The notes under the pieces: generated by a model
The model's input: the letters and a program-made list of their open reading frames with translations, nothing else
Database searches by the model: none
Told to the model about the DNA's origin: nothing
Source: Pseudomonas yamanorum
GTDB lineage: Bacteria; Pseudomonadota; Gammaproteobacteria; Pseudomonadales; Pseudomonadaceae
NCBI RefSeq assembly: GCF_900105735.1
Contig: NZ_LT629793.1
Span: 1,674,001-1,738,000, forward strand
Length of the DNA: 64,000 nt
Reading direction: 5' to 3'
In this document: positions 36,368-45,079 of the stretch, in pieces
Layout: each line of letters starts with the position of its first letter
Numbering within the stretch: the first letter of the stretch is position 1
Position numbers and translations under genes: made by a program

Positions 36368-36464
36368 CAAATGTGGGAGCGGGCTTGCTCGCGAATGCAG
36401 TGTGTCAGTCACCTGGTTGTCGGCTGATCCACCGCATTCGCGAGCAAGCCCGCTCCCACATTTG
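36368..36464. repeat. REPIN
   Basis: CAAATGTGGGAGCGGGCTTG then CTCGCGAATG faces CATTCGCGAGCAAGCCCGCT then CCCACATTTG across a short spacer. It separates two convergent genes. Confidence 0.9.
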
Positions 36465-36477
36465 GTTTCGTGTTTTC

Positions 36478-37020
36478 CTAGGGGTTTCGTGCCAGATGCT
36501 CCGCCGGCAACACACGCTTGGCGCTCAGGTAGGCATTCTGCCAATAAGCCTTGGACAGCGTGTCCAGCTTCACCGTACCGCCGGTTTGCGGCGCATGCAC
36601 AAAGCGCCCCTCACCTACGTAGATCCCGGCGTGGCTGACCTGCGAGCCGCCACCGGTGGCGAAGAAAATCAGGTCGCCGGTCTGCAGGTTGTTTTCGCTC
36701 ACGTCCTGAGCGCGCATCACGATCAGCTCGCGGGTAGTGCGCGGCAGAGAGATGCCCGCCGCGTCACGGTAGACGAAGCCGATCAAGCCACTGCAATCAA
36801 ACCCCGAGTCCGGCGTGTTGCCGCCCCAACGATAAGGCGTGCCGACCAGGCCCAGCGCACGAAAAAGCACGTCTTCGGCCGCAGGCGAGAAACTTTGGGT
36901 GGCGTAGGTGTTGAACACCGGCTTGGGCTTGACGGCCACGGGAGCAGGCGGAGGACGGCTTGCGCAGGCGCTGAGCAGCGCGGCGCAAACGAGAAGAATT
37001 AGGCGGGCCGAGGTCGACAT
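36478..37020 (-). CDS. NlpC/P60-family lipoprotein endopeptidase, copy 1
   Basis: A 180-residue lipoprotein with a signal peptide and lipobox LSAC. The catalytic cysteine is in GFDCSGLIGFVYRD, with histidine in QVSHAGIYVGEGRF and the third polar residue in FVHAPQ. These cysteine peptidases cut peptide stems in peptidoglycan. It resembles E. coli Spr/MepS but with its own short N-terminal region. The gene lies beside a second NlpC/P60 gene in the same orientation. Confidence 0.9.
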   Translation of the reverse strand: MSTSARLILLVCAALLSACASRPPPAPVAVKPKPVFNTYATQSFSPAAEDVLFRALGLVGTPYRWGGNTPDSGFDCSGLIGFVYRDAAGISLPRTTRELIVMRAQDVSENNLQTGDLIFFATGGGSQVSHAGIYVGEGRFVHAPQTGGTVKLDTLSKAYWQNAYLSAKRVLPAEHLARNP

Positions 37021-37164
37021 GGGCAGAACAATCCTGATCTGGATGCGGCTTTCGCTGCCGAACGTTGAAAAACAGAACGCGCAAGCAAAGCTCGCGCGAT
37101 CAATTTACAACAATGTCCAGGGATTCTAGCGCTTACACGTCAAACTTCAAGTATCACTTTAACT

Positions 37165-37794
37165 TTACTTGCTAGCGGTAACTGTAGTCGGGGCCATCGC
37201 CAGGGCGCGCTTGGCTTCGATGAAGGTTTTGCTCCAGTAGCTGTCACCCAGGTTGTCGACTCGCACACCACCGCTGCGGCGGCTGCTGGAGTGGATAAAC
37301 TGGTTATCGCCCAGGTAGATACCGGCGTGACTGACGCGACCACGGCCAGCCGTACTAAAGAAAAGCAGATCACCGGGCTTGAGGTTGTTTCGTGCGACCA
37401 ACGGTGCATCCACGTTGATCATTTCGCGGGTGGAGCGCGGCAGATTCATGCCGGCTTCCTCGCGGAACAGGTAGCCGATGAAGCCGCTGCAGTCGAAACC
37501 GGCTTCAGAGGTACCGCCGAAACGGTAACGGGTACCGATCAGGGACATGCCGCGTTCGAGAATGCTGTCGGCAAGAACTGGAAGCTGGTAAGGCTTGGCG
37601 CCGGCGAAGTCGGCGAGTTCTTTTTCAGTTGCGATCTCTTCCTGATAAACAGTGGAAGACTGCGACGCAACGAATTTTGCCTGGGACTGCTGTACTGGTT
37701 TTTGCTGCTCAGCCACGTTTTGAGTGTGGGTGGCGCAACCAAACAACAGGGTAACGAGTGCGAGAGGCACGAGGGGTGCGAAGCGATTTAGCAT
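37165..37794 (-). CDS. NlpC/P60-family lipoprotein endopeptidase, copy 2
   Basis: A 209-residue paralogue of the neighbour. The lipobox is LLFGC. The catalytic cysteine is in GFDCSGFIGYLFRE and the histidines are in RVSHAGIYLGDNQFIHSS. A longer linker of about 70 residues separates anchor and catalytic domain. I use ATG at 37794 in place of the GTG at 37800. The 144 bases between the two genes suggest either an operon or an independent promoter. Both copies are intact, so they may differ in site of action or in growth phase. Confidence 0.9.
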   Translation of the reverse strand: MLNRFAPLVPLALVTLLFGCATHTQNVAEQQKPVQQSQAKFVASQSSTVYQEEIATEKELADFAGAKPYQLPVLADSILERGMSLIGTRYRFGGTSEAGFDCSGFIGYLFREEAGMNLPRSTREMINVDAPLVARNNLKPGDLLFFSTAGRGRVSHAGIYLGDNQFIHSSSRRSGGVRVDNLGDSYWSKTFIEAKRALAMAPTTVTASK

Positions 37795-38007
37795 GGGCAC
37801 GACCGTGGCTGATGTGTAAAGAAGCCGAGACTATGCCTTCTATCACATCGATTTGCAAATTCAATCGTGATCTATGTGACTTCTTGTTTGAACTATGACA
37901 TCTAAGCCCTTAACACCCTATAGACCCCATTTGCGTGGCCAAAACGGCACAAACGCAGGTTTTCTGGCGCCTGTAATTTGCCGAAAGCCGCGATTTTAAA
38001 GGGCTGG

Positions 38008-38712
38008 CTACCAGCCGAGTGTTTCCTTCAGGAAGGGGATGGTCAGCTTGCGCTGAGCCTGCAAGGAGGCCTGATCGAGCTGTTCGAGCAAGTCGAACAG
38101 TGCACTCATGCTGCGGGTACCACGGGTGAGGATAAAATGCCCGACTTCATCCGTCAGGTGCAATCCACGGCGGGAAGCACGCAGTTGCAGGGCACGCAAT
38201 TTGTCTTCGTCGGACAACGGGCGCATCTGGAAAATCAGCGCCAGGGTCAGCCGCGACTTCAAGTCAGCCAGCTTCACCGGCAGCTCACGTGGCGAGGTGG
38301 ATGCAGCAATCAACAAGCGCCGACCACTGTCCCGCAAACGGTTGAACAGATGGAACAGCGCCTCCTCCCAATCCGCCCGCCCCGCTACCGCCTGCAAATC
38401 ATCCAGGCACACCAGTTCGTATTGTTCAAGGTTGTCGAGGATCTCGATACCACGGTCCAGCAGCTCCGCCAACGGCAAGTAAACTGCCGGCTCACCCATC
38501 TGCTCGAAGCGCAGGCAAGCGGCCTGTAACAAGTGGGTACGCCCCACGCCGTCCTTGCCCCAGAGGTAGATCAGGCTTTCGGTCCAACCGGCGTCGGCTT
38601 CGCAGAGCCGCTCGACATAGCCGAGTGCAGCGGCATTGGCGCCTGGGTAGTAATTGATAAAGGTGGCGTCGTCACGCAGACGCACACCTAGGGGCAGCTG
38701 AATCGGTTTCAT
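38008..38712 (-). CDS. hda: DnaA regulatory inactivator Hda
   Basis: Hda, with the DNA clamp, stimulates ATP hydrolysis by DnaA after initiation. The 234-residue AAA+ protein has LYLWGKDGVGRTHLLQAACL as the Walker A region, VCLDDLQAVAG as Walker B, and RGTRSMSALFDLLEQLDQ as the sensor/lid region. The N terminus MKPIQLPLGVRLRD carries the clamp-binding QLPLGV pattern. Its neighbours are the AI-2E transporter upstream and the NlpC/P60 pair downstream. Confidence 0.94.
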   Translation of the reverse strand: MKPIQLPLGVRLRDDATFINYYPGANAAALGYVERLCEADAGWTESLIYLWGKDGVGRTHLLQAACLRFEQMGEPAVYLPLAELLDRGIEILDNLEQYELVCLDDLQAVAGRADWEEALFHLFNRLRDSGRRLLIAASTSPRELPVKLADLKSRLTLALIFQMRPLSDEDKLRALQLRASRRGLHLTDEVGHFILTRGTRSMSALFDLLEQLDQASLQAQRKLTIPFLKETLGW

Positions 38713-38892
38713 GCTGACTGAACGGTTCCAATCGAACCGTTAGTAACCTCTGTGTAAAGTTTGCAAAGTTTATACCCGTGACGCCGGGCGCACAATGCAG
38801 CAGACCACAAGCAAAATCAAAGGTTTGCGTTAACTTGTTGGATTTGGTGAGGATTGTTTGACGCAATGGCGAAACGCCAGAGCCGATAAATG

Positions 38893-38919
38893 ACAAACCC
38901 GGCCTTGAGCCGGGTTTGT
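38893..38919 (-). terminator. Intrinsic terminator after the AI-2E transporter gene
   Basis: ACAAACCCGGC and GCCGGGTTTGT form an 11-base stem with a five-base loop. It lies between the minus-strand transporter and hda, so it probably ends the transporter transcript. Confidence 0.8.
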
Positions 38920-38929
38920 GATACTGCGG

Positions 38930-40003
38930 TTACAACTCCGGTTCGTCGACCCCGGCGTACATGTCCGAGTCCTTGTACAGGTCGTGCACATGGCGCACCA
39001 ACACCATGATCACCGCCGCTACCGGCAGCGCCAGCAGGATCCCGGTAAAGCCGAACAGCTCGCCGCCCGCCAGGATCGCAAAGATCACTGCCACCGGGTG
39101 CAGACCGATCCGGTCCCCCACCAGCAACGGCGTCAGCACCATGCCTTCCAGGGCCTGACCGACCATAAACACCGCGACAATCCCGAGCATCGGATACAGG
39201 TCGCCGTGGAACTGGAACAGCCCGGCCACCAGCGCCGCACCGATACCAATCACAAAACCCATATACGGCACGATGGCCGCCAGGCCAGCGATCAGGCCGA
39301 TCAACAGCCCCAGCTCCAGACCAATAGCCATCAGCCCCGCCGCATAGATGATCCCCAGGGCCAGCATCACCAACAACTGGCCACGAACGAAGGCGCCAAG
39401 CACCTCATGACACTCCTCGGCCAGGGAGACGATGCGCTCCTCACGGTCGCGCGGCAGCAGGCCGCGGATTTTGGCCATCATGATGTCCCAGTCCCGCAGC
39501 AAGTAGAACGCTACCACCGGGATCAACACGAGGTTAGTCAGCCAGCCGATCAGCGCCAGACTCGAAGCTGTCGCCTGGCTCAACACCACGCCGACAATGT
39601 CAGTGGTCTGGCCCATGTGCTCACTGATGGCGGCCTTGACCTTGTCGAACTTCCAGAAGCCGTCCGCCAGCCCCAGTTTGGCCTGCGCCCACGGCATGGC
39701 CGTGTGTTGCAGCCAGTCGAGCATCTGCGGCGCCAGTTCATAGAGCTTGAACAACTGCTTGGCCAGCATCGGCACCAGCACCAGCACCAGCGCCGTGATG
39801 ATCAAGGTGAACAACGCAAACACCGCCACTACGCCCCAGGTACGTGACAGGCCGATCTTTTCCAGGCGATCCACCACGGGATCGAACAGATAGGCCAGCA
39901 GTAACGCGACCAGGAACGGCGTCAGGATCGAATGCAGCAGGAACACAAAAACGCACAGCAGGACAATCCCGCCAAGCCACACCCAACGACGCGTATCCGC
40001 CAT
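38930..40003 (-). CDS. AI-2E family transporter (PerM-like)
   Basis: A 357-residue inner-membrane protein with seven or eight hydrophobic helices. Typical parts are the N-terminal WVWLGGIVLLCVFVFLLHSI, LTPFLVALLLAYLFDPVVD, and the C-terminal GRSL-like segment HPVAVIFAILAGGELFGFTG. The family includes autoinducer-2 exporters and Na+/H+ antiporters, so the substrate is open. The gene is followed by a terminator, and hda begins 217 bases further on. The DUF2066 gene lies upstream on the same strand. Confidence 0.88.
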   Translation of the reverse strand: MADTRRWVWLGGIVLLCVFVFLLHSILTPFLVALLLAYLFDPVVDRLEKIGLSRTWGVVAVFALFTLIITALVLVLVPMLAKQLFKLYELAPQMLDWLQHTAMPWAQAKLGLADGFWKFDKVKAAISEHMGQTTDIVGVVLSQATASSLALIGWLTNLVLIPVVAFYLLRDWDIMMAKIRGLLPRDREERIVSLAEECHEVLGAFVRGQLLVMLALGIIYAAGLMAIGLELGLLIGLIAGLAAIVPYMGFVIGIGAALVAGLFQFHGDLYPMLGIVAVFMVGQALEGMVLTPLLVGDRIGLHPVAVIFAILAGGELFGFTGILLALPVAAVIMVLVRHVHDLYKDSDMYAGVDEPEL

Positions 40004-40053
40004 AAACCCTTCCCTCTGTTATTTGCTTCCTGCTTCTATATAAGAAGGAAGGT

Positions 40054-41094
40054 TTACCAATGAAAACGTAGTTGCGGCGTCGGCTCGACCGGCGCCGGTT
40101 GTGCACCTTCCACCACCGGCTGCGGAGCCGGTGCTTCACCCGCCGGGATTTCCTGCAACTTGGCCAGGCTCAACTGAGTGCGCAACTGCTCGGCGCTGCC
40201 ATTCACACGATAGACGATGCGACTGCCATCCACCCGCACCGGCTGGGCACCGAACGGCTCCAGCAGATGCCCCAGGGCGGCGTAATGCTCAAGGTTCATA
40301 CCCTGCACTTCCAGCAACTGATCGCTGGTGGCAGCGCCGGCCTTGACCGCAAAGCGCGGGGCCAGGCGTTCGCTGACGGCCAGCAGCACGGCGTCGGCCA
40401 GCGCAGCGGTGTCAGTACCGGTGGCGGTGCCCTGCTCGCTTTTATCGCCCAACCAGAGGCGCCACTTGGCCGACCATTGGCCGCCGTCTTCGCGGGCATG
40501 CACCGCCAGCAAGGCGTCGGCGCCGTAACGTTCGGACGCGGCACGCAGCGGCGTGGCGTCGGGGCTTTCAAGATTCGGAGCGGTGGCGACGATTTGTTCG
40601 TCCAGGTCACCCAGCGGCAGGCGCAAAGGCAAACCACGGTGCTGGGCCGCGCGACGCAGCGGTTGGGCGACGGCCTGGCCATCGCCCACCAGGCTGCTGC
40701 CTTCGACGGAGTCGTTCAGCCACCAACCGAGGATCGACGGCCGATTGCTGCCCCACAGCGCCAAGCCTGCGCCACGCAAGGCGCGATCGGTACTGACGGG
40801 GTCGAAATCCACTTGCAGACTTTCCGGAGGGCCGGCGTCGTAGCCGTATTGGCTGATGATCTGTTGCGGGTCCTTGCGAATCGCCGCCAGGCCTGGGCCA
40901 TCAGCGGCCTTGGCGTCGCCGGTCAGGCGGATCACCAGGGTTTGCAGGGCACGCTGGGTAGCCTGATCACGCTCCTGGGGAGATTGGCTGCTGACTGGCT
41001 CCAGCACTTGATAGAGGCCATTGAGGGTTTCGGCATGACTCGCCAGGCTGACCAACGACAAGCAGCCCACAAAAAAATATTTACTCAGACCCAT
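40054..41094 (-). CDS. DUF2066 domain periplasmic protein
   Basis: A 346-residue protein with a signal peptide (FVGCLSLVSLASHA, cleavage before ETLNG). The mature part is the DUF2066 family: TLNGLYQVLEPVSSQSPQER, RALQTLVIRLTGD and VDFDPVSTDRAL-like stretches. Proline-rich C terminus (EGAQPAPVEPTPQL). Function is unknown. I use the ATG at 41094, which gives a proper signal sequence; the frame opens to 41187 upstream. It is divergent from purM, which is the conserved arrangement in pseudomonads. Confidence 0.85.
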   Translation of the reverse strand: MGLSKYFFVGCLSLVSLASHAETLNGLYQVLEPVSSQSPQERDQATQRALQTLVIRLTGDAKAADGPGLAAIRKDPQQIISQYGYDAGPPESLQVDFDPVSTDRALRGAGLALWGSNRPSILGWWLNDSVEGSSLVGDGQAVAQPLRRAAQHRGLPLRLPLGDLDEQIVATAPNLESPDATPLRAASERYGADALLAVHAREDGGQWSAKWRLWLGDKSEQGTATGTDTAALADAVLLAVSERLAPRFAVKAGAATSDQLLEVQGMNLEHYAALGHLLEPFGAQPVRVDGSRIVYRVNGSAEQLRTQLSLAKLQEIPAGEAPAPQPVVEGAQPAPVEPTPQLRFHW

Positions 41095-41454
41095 GAAAGA
41101 AGATTCCCGAACGGCAAAATAAGCGGTTGGAACAGACCGCGTGAACACTGTTGAGCAAGGCTGTGACCACAGCGACCGGCAAAACATTCACAGGGGCTCG
41201 GTAAGTTTTTGTACTGTCATAACGATAGCGAGTTAAAGGCTATACCTTAATACGGCCCGTGACCGACTCGATTAGCGATTTTTTTAACAGCTATTGCCCC
41301 TGCCCGTCGGCCCGAGGATGGCCGCTGCCCCTCAAGCCTGATAAAATCGCGCGCCTTCGCAGACCGTCAATGGCAGGCCATGCTGAAACTTCAGGTTTCG
41401 GTATACCCGCCGCATTCGGTCGTTACCCCTGAATCCCCCCTAAAGGCCTGGATC
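41095..41454. other. Divergent intergenic region between the DUF2066 gene and purM
   Basis: The 360 bases hold no gene that I can support. A TAAAAT at 41342-41347 is a possible -10 element for purM, but no good -35 is visible at the right spacing. There is no recognisable purine-regulator operator. Confidence 0.5.
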
Positions 41455-42513
41455 ATGAGCAAGCAACCCTCCCTGAGCTACAAGGACGCCGGTGTAGACA
41501 TCGACGCCGGTGAAGCATTGGTCGAACGCATCAAGAGCGTCGCCAAGCGCACTGCGCGCCCCGAAGTCATGGGCGGCCTGGGCGGTTTTGGCGCCCTCTG
41601 CGAGATCCCGGCCGGCTACAAGCAGCCTGTATTGGTCTCCGGCACCGACGGTGTGGGCACCAAGCTGCGCCTGGCACTGAACCTGAACAAGCACGACAGC
41701 ATCGGCATCGACCTGGTTGCCATGTGCGTGAACGACCTGGTGGTGTGTGGCGCCGAGCCGCTGTTCTTCCTTGACTACTACGCCACCGGCAAGCTCAACG
41801 TCGAGACCGCGACCCAAGTGGTTACCGGTATTGGCGCTGGCTGCGAACTCTCCGGCTGCTCCCTGGTCGGCGGCGAAACCGCTGAAATGCCAGGCATGTA
41901 CGAAGGCGAAGACTACGACCTGGCCGGTTTCTGCGTCGGCGTTGTCGAAAAATCCGAAATCATCGACGGCTCCAAAGTCGCCGCCGGTGACGCCCTGCTG
42001 GCCCTGCCATCGTCCGGCCCGCATTCCAACGGCTACTCGCTGATCCGCAAGATCATCGAAGTGTCCGGTGCCGACATCGAAACCATCCAGCTCGACGGCA
42101 AGCCTTTGACCGACCTGCTGATGGCCCCGACCCGCATCTACGTGAAGCCGTTGCTCAAGCTGATCAAGGACACCGGCGCGGTCAAGGCCATGGCCCATAT
42201 CACCGGTGGCGGCCTGCTGGACAACATCCCGCGCGTACTGCCTAAAGGCGCCCAGGCGATTGTCGACGTGGCCAGCTGGCAGCGCCCGGCGGTCTTCGAC
42301 TGGCTGCAAGAGAAAGGCAACGTCAACGAAACCGAGATGCACCGCGTGCTGAACTGCGGCGTGGGCATGGTCATCTGCGTGGCTCAAGAGCACGTTGAAA
42401 CCGCGCTGAACGTCCTGCGTGAAGCCGGCGAGCAGCCTTGGGTCATCGGCCAGATCGCTACCGCCCCAGAAGGCGCTGCCCAGGTTGAACTGAAGAACCT
42501 CAAGGCTCATTGA
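41455..42513 (+). CDS. purM: Phosphoribosylformylglycinamidine cyclo-ligase
   Basis: PurM closes the imidazole ring in purine synthesis (AIR synthetase). The 352-residue length is typical. Signatures are [26 protein letters not shown] and the [19 protein letters not shown] segment, with [16 protein letters not shown] near residue 240. I use the ATG at 41455; the longer frame from 41380 has no similarity. Its TGA shares an A with the purN ATG, so the two are coupled. Confidence 0.97.
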   Translation: MSKQPSLSYKDAGVDIDAGEALVERIKSVAKRTARPEVMGGLGGFGALCEIPAGYKQPVLVSGTDGVGTKLRLALNLNKHDSIGIDLVAMCVNDLVVCGAEPLFFLDYYATGKLNVETATQVVTGIGAGCELSGCSLVGGETAEMPGMYEGEDYDLAGFCVGVVEKSEIIDGSKVAAGDALLALPSSGPHSNGYSLIRKIIEVSGADIETIQLDGKPLTDLLMAPTRIYVKPLLKLIKDTGAVKAMAHITGGGLLDNIPRVLPKGAQAIVDVASWQRPAVFDWLQEKGNVNETEMHRVLNCGVGMVICVAQEHVETALNVLREAGEQPWVIGQIATAPEGAAQVELKNLKAH

Positions 42514-43163
42514 TGTCCCAGACCTGTGATGTCGTGGTGCTGCTCTCCGGCACCGGCAGTAACTTGCAGGCCCTGATCGATAGCACGCGTACCGGCGACA
42601 GTCCGGTGCGCATCGCTGCGGTGATCTCCAACCGCAGCGACGCCTACGGCCTGCAACGCGCCAGGGACGCGGGTATCGACACCCGCTCCCTGGATCACAA
42701 CGCCTTCGAAGGTCGCGAGGCCTTCGACAGCGCCTTGATCGAACTGATCGACGCCTTCAATCCCAAGCTCGTGGTACTGGCCGGCTTCATGCGCATTCTC
42801 AGCGCTGACTTCGTGCGCCACTACAACGGGCGACTGCTGAATATCCACCCGTCCCTGCTGCCCAAATACAAAGGGTTACACACCCACCAGCGTGCCCTGG
42901 AGGCCGGCGACACCGAGCACGGCTGCAGCGTGCACTTTGTTACCGAGGAACTCGATGGCGGGCCTCTGGTCGTACAGGCAGTAGTTCCGGTAGAGTCTGA
43001 GGACTCTGCGCAGACACTTGCGCAACGGGTTCACACCCAGGAACACAGGATTTACCCGCTGGCTGTTCGCTGGTTCGCTGAGGGGCGGTTGATTCTTGGC
43101 GACCACGGTGCATTATTGGACGGTCAGTTACTTGCGGCCAGCGGCCACTTGATTCGAACCTAG
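42513..43163 (+). CDS. purN: Phosphoribosylglycinamide formyltransferase
   Basis: PurN transfers the formyl group from 10-formyl-tetrahydrofolate to GAR. The 216-residue protein shows VVLLSGTGSNLQALID, the catalytic LLNIHPSLLPKYKGLHTHQ, and HFVTEELDGGPLVVQ. The ATG at 42513 overlaps the purM stop. The TTG three bases earlier is less likely. A DUF3108 gene follows 8 bases downstream and is probably in the same operon. Confidence 0.97.
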   Translation: MSQTCDVVVLLSGTGSNLQALIDSTRTGDSPVRIAAVISNRSDAYGLQRARDAGIDTRSLDHNAFEGREAFDSALIELIDAFNPKLVVLAGFMRILSADFVRHYNGRLLNIHPSLLPKYKGLHTHQRALEAGDTEHGCSVHFVTEELDGGPLVVQAVVPVESEDSAQTLAQRVHTQEHRIYPLAVRWFAEGRLILGDHGALLDGQLLAASGHLIRT

Positions 43164-43171
43164 GAGACTTT

Positions 43172-43885
43172 ATGCGTCGCGCCCTGCTCTTCGCCTTTGC
43201 GCTGTTCGCCTTGCCTGCCGTGCAAGCGGCAGACCTTCACCCTTTCTCCGCGAGCTACACCGCCGACTGGAAACAGTTGCCCATGAGTGGTTCGGCAGAG
43301 CGTAGCCTGACCAAGAATGACAACGGCAGCTGGACCTTGAATTTCAAGGCTTCCATGATGATCGCCAGCCTGACTGAAACCAGTGTGATTCGCTTCGACA
43401 AAGATGCCCTGCAGCCGGTGAGCTACACCTTCGAACGCGGCGGCCTCGGCAAGACGAAGAAGATCAACCTCGACTTCGATCAGACGGCCAAGAAAGTCAC
43501 CGGCTTTGAAAACAAGGACCCGGTCAACGTGGCCCTTCAAAGCGGCATGCTCGATAAGTCGACCTACCAGTTGGCATTGCAGCGCGATGTTGCAGCCGGC
43601 AAGAAAAGCATGAGCTACAACGTCGTCGAAGGCACTGATGTCGACACCTACGACTTCCGCGTGATCGGCCCGGAAAAGGTCCAGACCAAAGCCGGCTCCA
43701 TCGATGCAATCAAGGTCGAGCGCGTGCGTGACCCGACTCAAAGCAAGCGCATTACCCAAATGTGGTTTGCCAAGGACTGGGGCGGCATCCTGGTTGCCCT
43801 GCGTCAGGTCGAGACCGACGGCAAGGAATACAACATCATGCTGCAAGACGGTACCGTTGACGGCAAGGCTGTCAAAGGCAGCTGA
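43172..43885 (+). CDS. DUF3108 periplasmic protein
   Basis: A 237-residue secreted protein with signal peptide (ALFALPAVQAADL). The mature part is a beta-rich DUF3108 barrel: HPFSASYTADWKQLPMSGSA, YTFERGGLGKTKKINLDFD, and GSIDAIKVERVRDPTQSKR. The family occurs after purMN in pseudomonads and its role is unknown. A terminator follows, so it ends the purM operon. Confidence 0.85.
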   Translation: MRRALLFAFALFALPAVQAADLHPFSASYTADWKQLPMSGSAERSLTKNDNGSWTLNFKASMMIASLTETSVIRFDKDALQPVSYTFERGGLGKTKKINLDFDQTAKKVTGFENKDPVNVALQSGMLDKSTYQLALQRDVAAGKKSMSYNVVEGTDVDTYDFRVIGPEKVQTKAGSIDAIKVERVRDPTQSKRITQMWFAKDWGGILVALRQVETDGKEYNIMLQDGTVDGKAVKGS

Positions 43886-43900
43886 TCCTCAGCACAGTGA

Positions 43901-43929
43901 AAGAGCCTCGCGCATGCGGGGCTTTTTTT
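43901..43929 (+). terminator. Intrinsic terminator of the purM operon
   Basis: AGCCTCGC (43904-43911) pairs with GCGGGGCT (one G-T pair), then a run of seven T. Confidence 0.88.
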
Positions 43930-44138
43930 CGCCTGTCACCTGACGCCAACATGAAACTTTTGTCATATAACTCAGCGCCCTGCGACGCAATGTCGCGGTT
44001 TCCGTGGGCTCGGGCGATTACTGCAAATCCTGTAAAGGTGTGTTGCAATTCCTGGTTATTTACTTAGCAAGCTAACAAATCATATAACAAAGGCCTGCGA
44101 CGCCTTGCCGCAGATCAACCAGAGATTGGAGCAAGCAG

Positions 44139-44327
44139 ATGACTGTAAAAGTAACTGAACGCGACGATGAACATATGTCCCATGAAGCAGTAGCCCACGG
44201 GATTCACATCTGGGATGTACACCAGCAAGACCTGCTGGTCGGCATGTTTCACGACGAGACCGAAGCTCATAATTATAAAAACGAGCTCGAGACCCTTGAG
44301 ATGAAACGCCAGGCGCAAAGCTCCTGA
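44139..44327 (+). CDS. Small conserved hypothetical protein, 62 residues
   Basis: Starts MTVKVTERDDEHMSHEAVAH, contains GIHIWDVHQQDLLVGMF and ends with a charged helix. It is soluble, histidine-rich, and followed by a very strong terminator. The start follows a GATTGGAGCAAGC ribosome site. It is a stand-alone unit between the purM operon and a convergent DUF2058 gene. No function can be assigned. Confidence 0.72.
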   Translation: MTVKVTERDDEHMSHEAVAHGIHIWDVHQQDLLVGMFHDETEAHNYKNELETLEMKRQAQSS

Positions 44328-44374
44328 AACTCTGAAATCCTGTAGGTAGCCAGCTCCACGCAGCTGGAATATCT

Positions 44375-44416
44375 AAAAACACAAACCCCGCCTTTTGAGC
44401 GGGGTTTGTGTTTTTG
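44375..44416 (+). terminator. Strong intrinsic terminator
   Basis: AAAAACACAAACCCCGC pairs perfectly with GCGGGGTTTGTGTTTTT around CTTTTGA. It has A/T runs on both sides and serves the small gene at 44139. Confidence 0.93.
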
Positions 44417-44450
44417 TGGATTGGGATTTTGGGGGCGCTTCGCGCCCCAG

Positions 44451-44490
44451 CGGGAGCAAGCTCCCTCGCCACAGCAAGCCCCCTCGCCAC
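44451..44490. repeat. REP-like repeat
   Basis: CGGGAGCAAGCTCCCTCGCC then ACA is followed by a second partial CCCCTCGCCACA. The first unit is the same motif as in the REPIN at 55301-55418. Confidence 0.6.
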
Positions 44491-44508
44491 AATGTGGTTT
44501 CTAACGCA

Positions 44509-45054
44509 TTACCACATCAGATCGTCAGGGATCTGGTAGGCGGCGTACGGATCATCCTCATCCGGCACCTGGCTTTCGGTCAGGACGTTCATCTGGACGA
44601 TACGCTCCGGCGCCCGCTCCTGGATCTTCAGCGCAGCTTCGCGCGGGATCACCTCGTAACCGCCACCGTGATGCACGATCGCCAGGGAGCCATTGCTCAG
44701 CTTGTTACGCATCAGCGTGTTGACCGACAGGCGCTTGACCTTCTTGTCATCCACGAAGTTGTAGTAGTCCTCGGTGGTCAACTTGGGCAGGCGCGAGGTT
44801 TCGATCAGTTGCTTGACCTGGGCAACACGGGCCTTGGCCTCGGCTTTTTCCTGCTGCTGACGGTTCAGCTCCTGGTCACGCTTGACCTTCTCGGCATGCG
44901 CTTCGATGGCCAGGCGCGCCTGGGTATCGTCGGCTGCGACCTGGCCTTTATGCACCAGCCGCTGCTGTTTCTGTTTCTCTTTGCCGACCTGCTTGGCCTG
45001 CTTTTGGTTGACCAGGCCTGCTTTGAGCAACTGGTCGCGAAGGGAAATGCTCAT
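44509..45054 (-). CDS. DUF2058 protein (YaiL-like)
   Basis: A 181-residue soluble protein. The N terminus is highly charged (LRDQLLKAGLVNQKQAKQVG and RLVHKGQVAADDTQARLAIE), followed by a helical stretch and the YYNFVDDKKVKRLSVNTLMR motif. The C-terminal DEDDPYAAYQIPDDLMW is a family hallmark. The function is unknown, although the family is sometimes described as nucleoprotein or polysialic-transport-like. It precedes mazG by 25 bases in the direction of mazG transcription, so it may be the end of that operon. Confidence 0.85.
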   Translation of the reverse strand: MSISLRDQLLKAGLVNQKQAKQVGKEKQKQQRLVHKGQVAADDTQARLAIEAHAEKVKRDQELNRQQQEKAEAKARVAQVKQLIETSRLPKLTTEDYYNFVDDKKVKRLSVNTLMRNKLSNGSLAIVHHGGGYEVIPREAALKIQERAPERIVQMNVLTESQVPDEDDPYAAYQIPDDLMW

Positions 45055-45079
45055 GGTGCTTACTCACTTGGGCAACGGC

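Noticed and set aside
36368..36464. Repeated palindromes considered as a CRISPR array
   Set aside because: They are single inverted pairs (REPINs) spread over the window, not regular direct repeats with unique spacers, and no cas gene is present.
38893..38919. Hairpin considered as a tRNA-like element
   Set aside because: It is a simple stem with a five-base loop and cannot fold as a cloverleaf; it fits a terminator.
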